A stretch of DNA of 64,000 bases from Ephemerocybe angulata (lineage: Eukaryota; Basidiomycota; Agaricomycetes; Agaricales; Psathyrellaceae), in NCBI GenBank assembly GCA_013368325.1, contig JAACJK010000220.1, forward strand, positions 496,001 to 560,000, read 5' to 3'. Below, piece by piece: positions 46,755 to 58,703 of the stretch (the stretch's first letter is position 1; each line of letters begins with the position of its first letter). The position numbers were made by a program, and so were the translations under genes. The notes under the pieces were generated by a model. That model worked only from the letters and a program-made list of their open reading frames with translations, was not told the DNA's origin and did no database searches.

Positions 46755-48496
46755 ATGTCTCTGCTATCAGACCGGCAGAGAGAGGACCTGTGCGTCGCTT
46801 TCCCCCGTTCTATTCATCTCCACTGAACCCCATTAGCCACAAGTCCATGCTCGACTATCTCTACGCGAACAACCACATAGAAGCCTTCAACGCCCTCAAG
46901 GAGTCCGCCGGTCTCGAATACACCCCTGACCCCTCCGCCCGCTACACCGGTCTTCTCGAGAAGAAATGGACGAGTGTCATCCGATTGCAAAAGAAGGTGC
47001 GCAGGTGTTTATGGCGCAACGCCCGCCGCAATCGCTCAACGGTGGTCTGGACCTGTAGATTATGGAGCTCGAAAACCGCAACTCACAACTGCAGGAAGAA
47101 CTGTCGCTATCTCCCGCCAAGCGAGCAGCGGCCCAGTCGGACTGGCTACCCCGTGCGCCAGCAGCACACGTTCTGACGGGCCATCGCGCACCCCTCACCC
47201 GCGTTGCATTCCATCCACAATACTCAGTCCTCGCCTCTGCCAGCGAGGACGCAACGGTCAAGATCTGGGACTGGGAGACAGGAGAGTTCGAGCGCACGCT
47301 TAAGGGGCATACCAAGCCTGTCAACGACCTGGATTTCGACCACAAAGGTCATTTGCTTGGTGCGTAATGGATTGCATCTTGGTGTATAGATGGGATAGTG
47401 CTGAGGCTGCTTGGGCCACTACTAGTGACATGCTCATCTGATCTTTTCATCAAAATTTGGGACTCGCAGAACGAGTGGAAGAACACGAAGACGTTCCCCG
47501 GGCACGAGCACGCAGTGTCTTCTGTACGCTTCATGCCAGGAGATCAGCTTATCATCAGCGCCAGTCGAGATCGCACAATACGGCTCTTCGACGTTGCTTC
47601 GACGTGAGTGGCACGACTACCCAGGCTACCTCGCATCTCATCCAAACCCTCCCGGGTCCTGCAGACATCAGATACGGACACTGAGTGGCCACTCAGAGTG
47701 GGTACGCTGTGCTGTGCCGTCAAGTGATGGAAAGCTGGTGGTGAGCTGTTCGAAGGATCAGGTGCGCTTCCCACTTAGCATGCTTATCGGCCATAGCTAA
47801 CCACTATGATTGATAGACCGTGAGACTATGGGACCCGCTCACAGGAGAAACAAAGTCTGAGCTGCGAGGGCACGATAATGATGTCCTCGTTGTAGCATTC
47901 GCACCCATATCAGCATATGCAGCGATTCGAGAACTAGCTGGAATCCCGGTAAGCTCTATTCCTACCACTTGTACCCCATGATCTATCTCACTCACGCAAA
48001 ACTAGAACACGGATCGGACGAAACGACATGGTCTATTCGTTGCTTCAGGAGCTCGAGACAAGACGATCAAGCTATGGGACACCCAAACAGGACAGATGAT
48101 TCGGAATCTCGTAAGTGGCTGCTCACCGCTGTCGGGCGTCTATCTCATCTCTCACCGCCACTGACCTCATTGTCTTTTTTCCTTGCCTAGGCTGGCCATG
48201 ATAACTGGGTCCGCGCGCTTGCCTTCCATCCCTCGGGCAAATACCTCCTCTCCTCCTCGGACGACAAGACGATACGTGTATGGGAGCTCGCTACTGGGCG
48301 CTGCATGAAGACCGTCGAGGCACACAGTCATTTCGTCGCAACCCTGGCGTGGGGCCGGCAGCCCGCAGGTGGTGCAGATACGAAGAAGGCCACTGCGAAT
48401 GGGGCAGACAGCACAGAAGTAGCTGAGCCGGAGAAGGTCGTAAATGTGGTGGCGACGGGGAGTGTGGACCAGACGATTAAGATCTGGCTGCCTTAA
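46755..48496 (+). CDS. PAC1: nuclear distribution protein PAC1 (LIS1)
   Basis: PAC1/LIS1 binds the dynein motor and supports nuclear migration along microtubules. The start at 46755 reads [12 protein letters not shown], then an intron, then [20 protein letters not shown], the LisH dimerisation motif. A coiled coil follows ([15 protein letters not shown]), then seven WD40 repeats, beginning [20 protein letters not shown] and ending [15 protein letters not shown]. Repeats 1, 4, 6 and others keep the GH and WD positions ([32 protein letters not shown]). An Ala/Thr-rich insert sits in the last repeat ([15 protein letters not shown]). Seven introns of about 50-68 bases split it, several inside repeats. 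All domains are in normal order and number. Confidence 0.95.
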
Positions 48497-49921
48497 GCGG
48501 GGCGGTGTGCGGGTGTGTACAGTGTGGCACCCCTTACACCTCTTGGGCTCGTCCGGCCGGTGGAATGGTAGAGGCCGAGGCAAATAGATGGACAGTCGCG
48601 TTGCGTGGTGGGGTTGGTGTGCTCGCCATCGTGGGGTGTGCGACTTGTGACGTGTGGGGTTAGAGTCGGCCACAAAGCCTCCATGGAATCACCGCTCGAT
48701 TGGGACAGGTATGTATGGTGGTGCGCACCGGCCTGCGTCGCCTGGCCAGACTGGGCCGGTACTAGCTGGTGATGTAGTGGCCGCTTCGGATTGGAATACG
48801 GGACGTGCTTACGACCACCTCCCTCTACAAAACCAGCTACATCGACAAAGAACGGCTTATCTGACATTCAACCCGCCTTCGACGAGCGACATCTTTCCTA
48901 GCGGTTTGCTTCTGCTGCTGCTTCTACCTGTTCATTCAAACATTAATTATCGCTTTGTGTTTTCCAAATTGCATACATACGTGACGAGCATACCCTCCAT
49001 TACTAGCATATGTATTGATATCTCATCTTTTAGTACCTCGGTAATGAACATAATGACTTCAACGGATTCTGGGCTAGTAATAGGTGGACTTTGGGGTTCC
49101 TCTTGGATTTCGAATGTGTTTGAAAGAGTACAGGAGCGTTGTGATTGGTAGGTGGCCGGTGCGGAAGGCTGAGCAGTGCGGAAAGTTGTGGCTGACTTGC
49201 AGGCTCACGCGCTCTGTCCTGACGGGGCCCGCTCTGGGGGCCAGCCACCGGCTAGGCAGTCCCTGCGGTATGGGCCCCAGGACTCCAAATCCCCGCTTAT
49301 CTGTCCGCGTGATGTGCCACCTCCGCTTGGCACCTTGATCCTCCTGGTACCACCCCCTCGTACTTCCCCGCGGCGGCTGCCTCTTCGACCCCCGACCGCT
49401 CCACCGATCAAACACTCTTCCCATACCACGCTAGTATGGGTCTCTGGTATGGAATTGTGTTTGGACCGTTGTATGGAGGTCTTAATGTCCCCATATCCTT
49501 CCAAGCTAGGGGTCTCGTTCGAGGAGGGGTGAAGGCATTAATCAATTTTTAAATCTTCCGAATACGGCTGCACTTCCCTGTTGTTGAAGCCAGGATAGGT
49601 AAAAGAACACGGGCGTTTTCGTAGCCGTGTCCATTATGGGCTGGGCACCACACATTTTGTCAGACAATGATCGTAGCGGGTCGGGATATCGACCATACTA
49701 AAAATGGCTCATATTAGCTGAGGGTACTCCTACCGAACTAAAAAATCTAGACTGAGCTAGTGGCAGGCCTGCTACCACCGCCGGCCAGAGCATCGTACAC
49801 AGCGGTTAACGAAAGACCCAGAGATCCAATAACATGCAGCATCGCTAGGACGCAGTGAAAGGAGGGTACCAATGACCGAGAACCCTGAAAACATCTAAAA
49901 CCCTATCTATAGTCAGAATAA
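48497..49921. other. gene-free stretch between convergent PAC1 and Zn2Cys6 gene
   Basis: A 1.4 kb tail-to-tail interval, long for two 3' ends in this compact region. Open readings here are short and without family likeness. No RNA gene, repeat or transposon end was recognised. Confidence 0.45.
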
Positions 49922-51201
49922 TCAATAGTAGTCGCTGTAGCGTCTATCTTCAAAATCCAGCAGGCTAAGAGAAGAAGGATATTCAAAGTTTAAGGGGCGT
50001 TGCGGGAGGGGTTGTTGTGGCTGCATGACCGGCTGAGGGAGGGGTGGCGAATAATGTGGCGGACATGATGACGAGGTGGTGGACGTAGAATGATGAGAAG
50101 TGGTTGTGGATGTAAAGGAGTTGGGGAAGTCCATAAAATCGGACGACGAGGAAAAAGGGGAATCGTAGCTCGCCGTTCGAGTATCCGAGCCATTATAGAA
50201 GCCAGAGATATGTTGCCCTCGGTTATCGTAGAAGCCCAATGATTGGGACCCCAAGTTGCTGATGGAGCCAGAGCCGTTGGAATACGACGATCGAGGGATA
50301 TTCAAGGGCTCTGGAACCCGCCGTGCGAGGCTGCCGCCGAGCTGCAGCTCGTCAGGGAGCCTCATCGAGGCGGAAGATAGGGATTTGGAGGTCGTGCCAT
50401 AAGGGGATGTCCTGGGGTCCCAGTGATTAGCGGAACAAGGGGCGGCGGATAGGAAGGCGCTTACCACCACTGCGCATTGGGGCCAGCAAATGAATCAGGG
50501 GGACCGCGTGCGCAGTCGAGATACTGGCCAGCGTCGTTTCTCTCGTGAGATGGTCCCGGAACGGCTCGGTAGTTGTAGGCGGCGGGGTCGGACGCCATGC
50601 TCGATGGCAGGGGTACATTCGGTATGGCAGGGCTCAGGTCGTTGTAGCTTGGCCGACGCGGTTTCGGATAAGCCATTTGCGGACGAGGTGCTTCGAGAGT
50701 CAGGCTGGATGGTTGGGGAGGGGAAGACAATTTTCGAGGCGGCGGGGGGTAAGGGTATGGCTTGTAGGCGTTTGCAGATTTAGCCACAGGCTGTGTCGGG
50801 GTAGTCTGCTCTGCTGGGCCTGGCGGGTCGACTTTGTGTGCTCGTTCACGCTTCCTAGGTACTGGAGAGGTTGTCTTTGTCTTTGCCATACGGTGGGCTC
50901 GAACGGAGTAGTGACACAAGAGCCCCCGCCCTGAGCAACGGACACAAGTTGGTTTCTCCCCGGAACACTGTAGAGTGCGGCGTTAGGGACGGAAACATGG
51001 CAAGGAGAACCGACGCACCTTTGTCTTCCGCTCCCGACATTTGTCACAAGCCTGTGCGATTCTGGGCCGTGTATTCGGCGGAGTGGTAGGAGAGATAGTT
51101 GGCGATGTATCGCCCTCGGCATTGGAGTCTTTTGCTGTGTCGAAATAAAGGCCTTGCTTCCTGAGCTCGTCCGCGGTGGCGACAGATATGATGTTGGCCA
51201 T
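49922..51201 (-). CDS. Zn2Cys6 binuclear cluster transcription factor
   Basis: The DNA-binding domain lies near residues 45-80. It reads ACDKCRERKTK before and CSGEKPTCVRCSGRGLLC after a 50-base intron that falls inside the cluster, giving CX2CX6CX5CX2CX6C with all six zinc ligands. The next residues are basic (RAHRMAKTKTTSPVPRKRER), a likely nuclear signal. The rest is low complexity: Pro-rich, then Ser-, Thr- and His-rich (TSTTTSHHSTSTTSSS), ending FEDRRYSDYY. The fungal-specific middle homology domain is absent, so this is a short member (about 375 residues). The second intron is about 50412-50466. Target genes cannot be told; neighbours give no pathway hint. Confidence 0.86.
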
Positions 51202-51390
51202 GAGGGTTGGTCGTAAAGAAGGGGAGTGAATATAAATTGGCAAAGAGTGAAAGCGAATATTAGATCGAGAAAGGCCAAGACATGTCCAAAAATAGAACAG
51301 TCAATGAACTTTCGGCATTCACTTTTTCCAGGCTCGCTTCTGGCAAATTAGAGATCGACGTTCATGCTACTCTAATCAATTACAGTTTCC

Positions 51391-53138
51391 TCAGCTCTTG
51401 AACTGCTCGTTAAACTCGCGGCCAATCAGCATACGTCGGATTTCCTGCGTCCCAGCTCCGACGGTGTACAAGCGAGCATCGCGAAGCAAGCGCCCCATCG
51501 GATAATCTTACAAAGATTAGCGCTCTTATTCTGTACCGCGGTGCTCTCGGCGCTTACCATTAATGTAGCCATTCCCGCCCAAACACTGCATCGCTTCAAG
51601 AGTGACCTCAACAGACTTTTCAGTGGAATACAAGATCGCTCCGGCGCAGTCCTGATGACACACGGTACGTTAGTGATAAACGTTCAGCGAGTAACCGTTG
51701 ATGTCAACTCACTTTGCGGCTGATTTTCCCCTGGTCACAAGCTTTGGCCACTGCATACACGTATGCTCGGCTCGCACTGAGCTTAGTGTACATATCGGCT
51801 ATTTTCGCTTTGACGAGTCATTGTCAGCACGGTATGACTTCGAGCAGCTCCAGCAGAAATGGAGGAAGTACCTTGCATCAACTGGAACGTTCCAACAGGC
51901 TGACCAAACTGTTTTCGATCATGCACATATTCCACTGCGTAGTCAAACGCAGCCTGCATTAGGCTAAGCGAGATGCGATTCAGCTGAATTTCCGGTAGCG
52001 GAGCTTAGGCAATGCAGGCGCTTACCCGAGTGGCCCACCGCTTAGGACGACGCGCTCCAGATCGAGGCCTGACATGAGCACAGCCGCGCCTCTGTTAACT
52101 TGGCCAAGCACGTTCGCTGTGCCATGGGGTGTGCGGAGTGAGTTACTGTATGCAGACTCTTCTCACTAGCGGCAGAGCAACTGACCTTCGGGAACAACGC
52201 AATCCTCAAAGACGAGTTCACATGTATCGCTTCCACGCATTCCGAACTTGTCCAATTTCTGGCTCGTTGAGAAACCCTTGAAGTCCTTTTCAATAAGGAA
52301 CGCTGTGATACCCTTCGACCCCTTCTCTGGGGAAGTCTTGGCATAGACGACCAGCGTGGATGCGACGGGCCCATTCGTAATCCTGGGGACCCATCAGCGT
52401 GACCATTGTGGGGAACTCGGAAACAGGCACGCACCAGAACTTATTCCCGTTCAGCTTATATCCACCAGGTACCTTGTCGGCTTTCAGCTTCATGCTCACG
52501 ACATCACTCCCACTGCCCGTCTCACTCATAGCCAAGCTCCCGACTTTCTTGCCGCTGATCAGGTCTGGCAAATACTTGGCTTTCTGCTCTTCCGTTCCGT
52601 GTCGGTGGATTTGGTTCACGCACAGGTTTGAGTGGGCACCATAGGAGAGAGCTACTGAACCAGACGCGGTGGACAGGGCCTCCATCGCTAGGGTGTGTTG
52701 GAAGTAACCGAGACCTAGACCGTTGTATTCGGGCGATACGGTGATACCGAGCAAGCCCATTGAACCGAGTTTCTCCCAAACATCCTGCACGACTTTGAGC
52801 GACCCAGACGAGATAGCGAAGGCCTGTTTAACATACCGAAGGGAACGTATTTGTCTTGTCAATCTCTGCTGCTCGGGGTGCAATCTCCTTCTCAGCAAAG
52901 TCGGTGACAGCGTTGCGGAACTAAAGATAGGGGCAGGGCGTTAATTGAGAGCTCTGGCAGTGGCAATACAGTGTCAGTGGGGAAGACTGACCTCAATTTC
53001 TTCGTCAGTCAGACCTGCGACGTCCACGTTGTAGTTAGATACGAACCGCTTCTGAGAAACGGCGCTCTTCAAGAGGGTAGTTGAGGTTGGCTTAAGTTGT
53101 CTAAACTGGGGTACAGCGCGCCTAAGAAGTGTAGACAT
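51391..53138 (-). CDS. IVD: isovaleryl-CoA dehydrogenase, mitochondrial
   Basis: This flavoenzyme oxidises isovaleryl-CoA in leucine breakdown and passes electrons to ETF. A mitochondrial presequence ([20 protein letters not shown]) is followed by the acyl-CoA dehydrogenase N-terminal helices ([19 protein letters not shown]), the FAD motif [19 protein letters not shown], and the substrate-side segment [20 protein letters not shown], where the Glu matches the catalytic base of human IVD. Near the end are [20 protein letters not shown] and [17 protein letters not shown], typical of IVD rather than other acyl-CoA dehydrogenases. It ends FNEQFKS. Introns lie near 51505-51558, 51652-51712, 51807-51870, 51960-52030, 52120-52180, 52382-52430, 52825-52850 and 52922-52990. 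Confidence 0.92.
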
Positions 53139-53521
53139 TTCTAGTATCGTAGATGTTCAGGCGAGCAGAGAGGGTCGGTCGAGACGCGCAAGAGTGGTGC
53201 GGGTGGTTGTTAAGAGAGAATGATATGGTCGACCTCGTCAAGATCCGTGTGGCTGCTCCTCACGAAGTTGCTTGTGCCGCCCCTTACGCCAACCCCGCAT
53301 CGCTTAATCGGACCTTGTCCGTTCCTCTTTGGGCTTAACACGTGTGCTCGCGAAACCTTAGATTAAGAGTACCGACCTGAATAAATTATAAATTGTAGCA
53401 CCAAGCCGAAGGGGATTTGGACCGCTCAGGCTGAACATCGGTGAGGACGATAGGGGAGCCAAGATTTTACGCGAGGGTATGATAGTTATATACAAAGACA
53501 TTCAGGAATGCGGTTGAACGT
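53139..53521. other. intergenic stretch IVD - IPK1
   Basis: A 383-base spacer between same-strand genes that holds the IVD promoter and the 3' end of the kinase gene. Nothing further is recognised. Confidence 0.45.
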
Positions 53522-55023
53522 TCAAGCAGCAAATGCATCAATGCAGGTCTTCCTCTCTGGATTCGATGAATACGTCGTTGCGATCTCCTTGTCCAGCTTC
53601 TCCCATCCCCTAAGCTTGTCCATGCTCTTGGGATCCAGATCGATGACCGTCACCGCGTTAGATCCCGTCTTAATATTGGGCTCCGCGCCTGGGTCGATGA
53701 AATTCAGCCTAGCGATGACCGAGCAGTCCTTGAACGTCGCCGAAAGCAAGTACGCCAGTAAGTAGTATCGGAGGTTCTGGGGGACCGGTTGGGAGTTATC
53801 GAGCTGTGCGCTGAACTGGGATAAGAATGAATCCAAGAAATCTTCCCAGGCAGGGATATCAGGTTCGGGTGAACTCAAGAAGAGTGAGCTTACGCCCAGA
53901 GGGGTGGATGGGGGTGCGTCGGATTCCTGGGGCTTCTCGAAGAAAGAGGCGAACGTCGTGCGGTATAATGGAGCAAGTGTTTCAGTCTCCCTCCATAACT
54001 TGGATAGACCCTCGATATCAAGGACGTCCAAGTTACGCTGTAGCTTCGACAGGATGCTGAGAACGGGGTTCCTCACGAGGGTGCGCACGAGTGCCGTGGT
54101 GAAAGCATCGCGAATCTGATTTATGGAGTACTCGGTGTTTACTCCGCCGGCAAGCATAGCGTTTGCCTGCAAGGAGATGAATTTTGGGGTGCTCAACAGC
54201 AGATCAATGTACGTACCTCGGAAGGGCGCAGAATCTTTCCCTCGGCGAAAACCTTGAGGTTATTGACCGATCCACCGCTCTCATGCCAGCCGTCCCACAG
54301 GCCATGGACAGCTCTCGTCATCCGTCCTTCGTCCTCCGAGAAGAGATCCAGTGGGCAATAGCTCATTTCCACGATCTGTCCTTTAGACTTTCGAAGGTGA
54401 TTATGCATGCAGAAGCGGCATGTTTGGCTCTTCGTAGCCTTTGTCGCGTCAGAGAGGTGCGTCAAGGAAGGTAGAAACGCCCATTTCGGCTGTGTGGAAG
54501 AAAGAGAGGTGGGGAGCGAGTAAGATCATACCGCAACTTTGCGAGCGTCTGCATGGCGGCCTACCTTGATCTCAACCGCGAGCCAGTTTCCCCCAACGAG
54601 ATCCGTTGCGAGCACACCCTTCTTCCGATCGACATCGATCCCATCCTTTTCCCTTCGACCCTCTGGGCGCTTCAAGTTCTGAAGCTCGACTAGTCGCTCA
54701 AGCCATTCGCTCTCCAGTAAGACGGTCTCCAAGCGAGGCAAGTTTTCGGCGGGAATCAACCTCGACATGCACTTTATCTGGTACTCGATCGTTGGATCGT
54801 CTGGTTCTTCGTGGACGACGACTTTTCCATTGCCTTCCTCCCCATCTTCGCTATCCTTAACCTTTACGACTGGCCTCAAGGAAGGAACTAGGGCTTTTCG
54901 GAGGCGCAAGACGGTGCCATCAAAGTCGGGATTGGGCGGTCCATGGTAGGAGAAAACAATAGTCGCCCCTCCTTCAGAGACATATCTCCAGTCGCTGGGC
55001 GCCGTGTTGGAAATGTTCGCCAT
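53522..55023 (-). CDS. IPK1: inositol-pentakisphosphate 2-kinase
   Basis: The enzyme makes inositol hexakisphosphate (phytate) from InsP5, a step that feeds mRNA export and pyrophosphate signalling. The start at 55023 reads MANISNTAPSDWRYVSEGGA, with the Gly-rich ATP loop GGATIVFSYHG. Family motifs are LVGGNWLAVEIKPKWAFLPS (joined across an intron near 54475-54553), TCRFCMHNHLRKSKGQIV with the zinc-type Cys and His, and near the end TVIDLDPKSMDKL, the metal-binding catalytic motif. A second intron is about 54170-54216. At about 450 residues it is longer than yeast Ipk1 but usual for filamentous fungi. Confidence 0.9.
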
Positions 55024-56117
55024 TGTGTTCGAGGAGAGCGGGTGATGATGAAGAAGCAAAGAGTCCTGCTCCATTCCAGGTACATCCCGTTGATTGCTGT
55101 GTGTGCCACGGAGGATCTGACATTCCGCTTTGAGCTGGGTTCAGGGCATCCATTGGACCCTCAGTGCAAAGCACCGACGAAGGATATACATGCCCACTAA
55201 GCGCTCCTTGTGAGTTGCCCTGACTTACACAGGCGAAATTGCGAGGCGCTTCAGCCAATGGGAGATCAGCTTGGCGGCGAGAAGTGATCGTTGACACGGC
55301 CCGGCGTGGGCGCTTAAGTTTGTACCACTCATACGATTGCAGGTTTTCGGCGCGCCTAGCTGTATCCTGAACGGTATTCTCTTAGGCGGTGTCGATGAAT
55401 CCAGGGACTGCGCTGACTGAAAACATAGGTTTCAGTACGCAAGACGTCTTCTTTGAGACTTTTGCTGGTAAATTCGTACTCTATAACCAGGATCAAGTTC
55501 TCACCGACGGTAACCCTTTTGTTTTGCCCAGATCGCACAATATAAACGAAGGAGAGAGAACAGGGCGTGAGTTCTAAGCTTCTTCTCATAGACTGGCACT
55601 CTTCCTTCGACTTCCTTGTTCAAGGCAATTCGGTTGACGCACATCCTCGTAAAGCTCATTCTTAGAGAGGCAAGGAACCTCTGAAGAGAAGGCTTGAGAT
55701 CCAACTCGGAGTCCATTCACTATTCGACAAGTGAGCATACGACCTTTACAACATCGTTTCCGCCGTTACCACCTCCACAAACAGGAGGGGATACACCGCC
55801 TGGGTATTTTGGAGTTACACTAGAGTGGATTGTCGGCAGATCGGTACGTACCTTATTCATAGGTATTATTTGTGTCATTTTTGACTGACCTAAGGCTAAG
55901 AGCGGCCGTATACTTTATCATTCGCAATGTCTTGAGCCGCGGGGAGCCTGTGGGGTCAGCGAATACCTTATCGAATAGTCACGTCAGGCGCCGGCCTTTC
56001 TCGCTATCCCATATCCATGGAGGAATGTGGACGAAGTATGTTTGAGTATATCTTTGGATCCCTCATCTGGCTGCCGCTGACTGGAGGGCACATTGTCCAT
56101 AAAGGCACGGCACGTCG
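55024..56117. other. gene-free stretch between IPK1 and the transposon
   Basis: About 1.1 kb upstream of IPK1 up to the left target duplication. Short open readings lack family likeness. No RNA gene or repeat is recognised. Confidence 0.4.
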
Positions 56118-56125
56118 GTCGGGTC
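56118..56125. repeat. left target-site duplication
   Basis: GTCGGGTC here is repeated exactly at 61831-61838, in the same orientation. Eight bases is the duplication length known for KDZ/Zisupton transposons. Confidence 0.8.
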
Positions 56126-56193
56126 CAGAATATCGCGTGTATCGGAGTGTAAGTCCAAGGTCCAGGTCCGAGGTCCAAGTCCGAGGTCCGAGC
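56126..56193 (+). repeat. left terminal inverted repeat
   Basis: The outer 16 bases CAGAATATCGCGTGTA match the right end (GAGGACATCGGAGGTA, minus strand) at 10 of 16 positions. The inner part starts AAGTCCAAGGTCCAGGTCCG and is a run of GGTCC-type units ending GGTCCGAGC at 56193, matching the right end with one gap and a few changes. Confidence 0.85.
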
Positions 56194-56338
56194 ACAACAA
56201 AAGTGCTATTGTTATGAACAATGGCCAATGGCCAGCTTTGTTTGGTCTCTAGGCGGCCATTCGACGGTCACTACGTAGCGTACTTGAGCCTTTTTGTCAT
56301 TCCGTCGCCAGTGGAAACCATCTCCTCCTCCTTGGCCC

Positions 56339-56346
56339 TATAAATA
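56339..56346 (+). promoter_or_regulatory. TATA box of the transposase-like gene
   Basis: TATAAATA lies 40 bases before the ATG at 56386, a fitting place for a core promoter with a very short leader. It lies inside the element, so the gene brings its own promoter. Confidence 0.65.
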
Positions 56347-56385
56347 CAGGTATTTTATCATTGCTAGTGCACAACATTTGCACCC

Positions 56386-58639
56386 ATGACCAGTATTTCT
56401 ATCCCGACTCTTCTATCGGCTCTTGATGAGCACGTCGATCTCCTTCACGATGTTACTTTGAGTGACATTGTGTCTTTTGTTGACATCTGTTGCTTACTGC
56501 GACCTACCCTGGACCTGCCATCCCTACATTCGACTCACTCTGGCAGTGAAGCATTGGAACGGTTACCCATATATGCCCACGACTTCTTGAAGGCCTGCCT
56601 AGGGTGGGATGATAATCAGAGCGACTCGCTGAAGGCTCTGTGGTATGCATTCAAGGATACGGTTTGGGCAATGGAGTACAGCTATGAGCTGACTCGTAAA
56701 TTGGGAGGGAAGTATCTCCCCCTGTTTGTGAAGTACGGGCCATCACGAGGCATAGGTACGTTACATCCGTTCTTTGATCTTCATAACCCATAATTGTTGA
56801 CGCACCTTGATACTAGCAATGTACCACTTTGTACCACCCACAAGAACATGCCTAGACCCAGCATGCCGTGATTACTTGCGCACCAACCATTCCGTTGGGC
56901 GAGAGCGGCAGTTGGTCGATGGGATCACCTATCCCGTCGTCGTCTTCACGCAAGAGTTTGGAGCAGTGCCGGGACACTGCACATCGCTATATTGCAACCA
57001 CTGCAAGACCCGGTACTACAACAACTATTATATCACAGGGGGCACACGAACGTACTACGTGGGAGACATCCCTCCCTTCCTACACACAGCAGAGAAGACG
57101 TTTATGGACATTAGGACTTGTGAGCTTTTTTCGACGATGATGGTTACCACATGGTACGTTGCATCTACGGTTGAACCAAATACACTTCTCACAATATTGC
57201 TAGGGTCTCTGCAACAAATTGTGCCAGAATATACAACGACGGCATTAGCAAGGATCTGTACGAGCACTCGCTGCTCTCAAGCACGGCAAAAAGCACAATC
57301 CTAGATGTCGAGACTGTTTGGAACAGTCTCTTCCTTTATTGGCTGGTTCAGGACGCACAGTTACGCAACGTAGTGTTTGAGTACCCCGACTCAGCCGATG
57401 ATCAAGCCCTTCGCCTCAAGCCTGCACTCCGAGCTAGAAATGAACGTATTGCAGGCCCTGGTCAACCCGAATGGAATCACGTCTGTGATCTCTGCTGTGC
57501 AGTTGAAGAGGTCCCTGGAACAGATGATCTATGTACGTACGGCTGCTCGACACTTGAAGTCACAGATCATGGCTAAATATTTGCTCTTTATTCTGCAGCA
57601 TACATTCGCTCTGTCATAGTTGACGGTGTTACAGTCGGGCGACCATGCTGTGGTGTTCATGACTGCATGAACGAGCTCGAGTCGGTGAAGGATCACTATT
57701 GTCAAGATCCCGAGCACCAAAAGCTAGCCAACAAGTGTGCAGTTATTGTCTGCAAGGCCCAACGTGAGTCAGGATATCGCACCTGTGGTGATCCTGATCA
57801 TCGAGCCCTCGATACATGGGCCAACATGCACGCGAAAGCCATGTTTCAGCTTCGCCAACGTCTCGAGCGGATCAATGCAACCCAAGCTGTGGATCTCGAA
57901 GGGGAAGGGGGCTCTGAGCCTGCAGACAACCCACAGGGCTCTACGCACCTCTCTGATGAAGCTATAGATGTCGATGAATCTGGTATTTGTGATTCAGACA
58001 AACCAGAGACAGGAAACCGTACCTTACGTGCACAGTTTGGCCGCAAGCGCACGCATAATGAGGAGTTGTGCGTTGCCTCATGTGGGGTCATCCTGGGACG
58101 GGCAACATTCTATGGCTCTGAGGCACCAAATGGTGTACGAGTAAGTCGACTATTTATATTTTGCCAATCGGAGCTGACCGAGCAACCAGACTTTCCTTAT
58201 GTACCTATTCCCGACACAAGAATCCCTACCACAAGTTATCTGGCATGATAACAACTGCAAGATTCGGGCTATGCTCGAAAACGACGATGATCCCTATTTT
58301 CGTGACTACTTCAAGAGATGTGCTCTGCCTGTTGACGTATTTCACTTCAACTGCAAGCACAAGGAAAGCGACATCATGTGCCAGAAATATTGCAATCCGT
58401 ACAGCTGGGAGCAGCTCAGGGTCGATGGGAAATGGCGGTTCAATTCATCAGCCGCCGAGCAGGCTAACGTCTGGTTTGGGAGTGCGCAGCCAATGGTGCG
58501 AGAGATGCAAGCCGTGCGGTATGATTTCTTCCTCGATGAGATGATCATTCGCAGGAATAAATACACCGTTTCAGAGTTGAAGCGGAAGGGAAAGTCGCCA
58601 CTTAACATTCCTCGTCACTTGCTTCTTGGCACTGACTAA
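56386..58639 (+). CDS. KDZ transposase-like protein with CxC5 and CxC6 cysteine clusters
   Basis: I join five exons. The first gives MTSISIPTLLSALDEHVDLL up to RGI; after an intron (about 56756-56817) the CxC5-like zinc cluster follows (TCLDPACRDYLR ... GHCTSLYCNHCKTRYYNNYY). The CxC6-like cluster is HVCDLCCAVEEV, then after an intron SVIVDGVTVGRPCCGVHDC and DHYCQDPEH. The C-terminal part resembles the RNase H-like KDZ core: ASCGVILGRATFYGSEAPNG, VIWHDNNCK (acidic residue), LPVDVFHFNCKHKESD and WRFNSSAAEQANVWFG, with a Glu in the expected last catalytic place, then YDFFLDEMIIRRNK. Further introns: about 57155-57204, 57532-57598, 58142-58190. The reading is complete, from ATG to stop. The assignment of catalytic residues is inferred from pattern only. 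Confidence 0.8.
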
Positions 58640-58703
58640 TTTCTAACTCGAGAGTCCATGTATTAGTAGATTGTATATATTATAGTTGATCTCTAAGTTT
58701 GAT

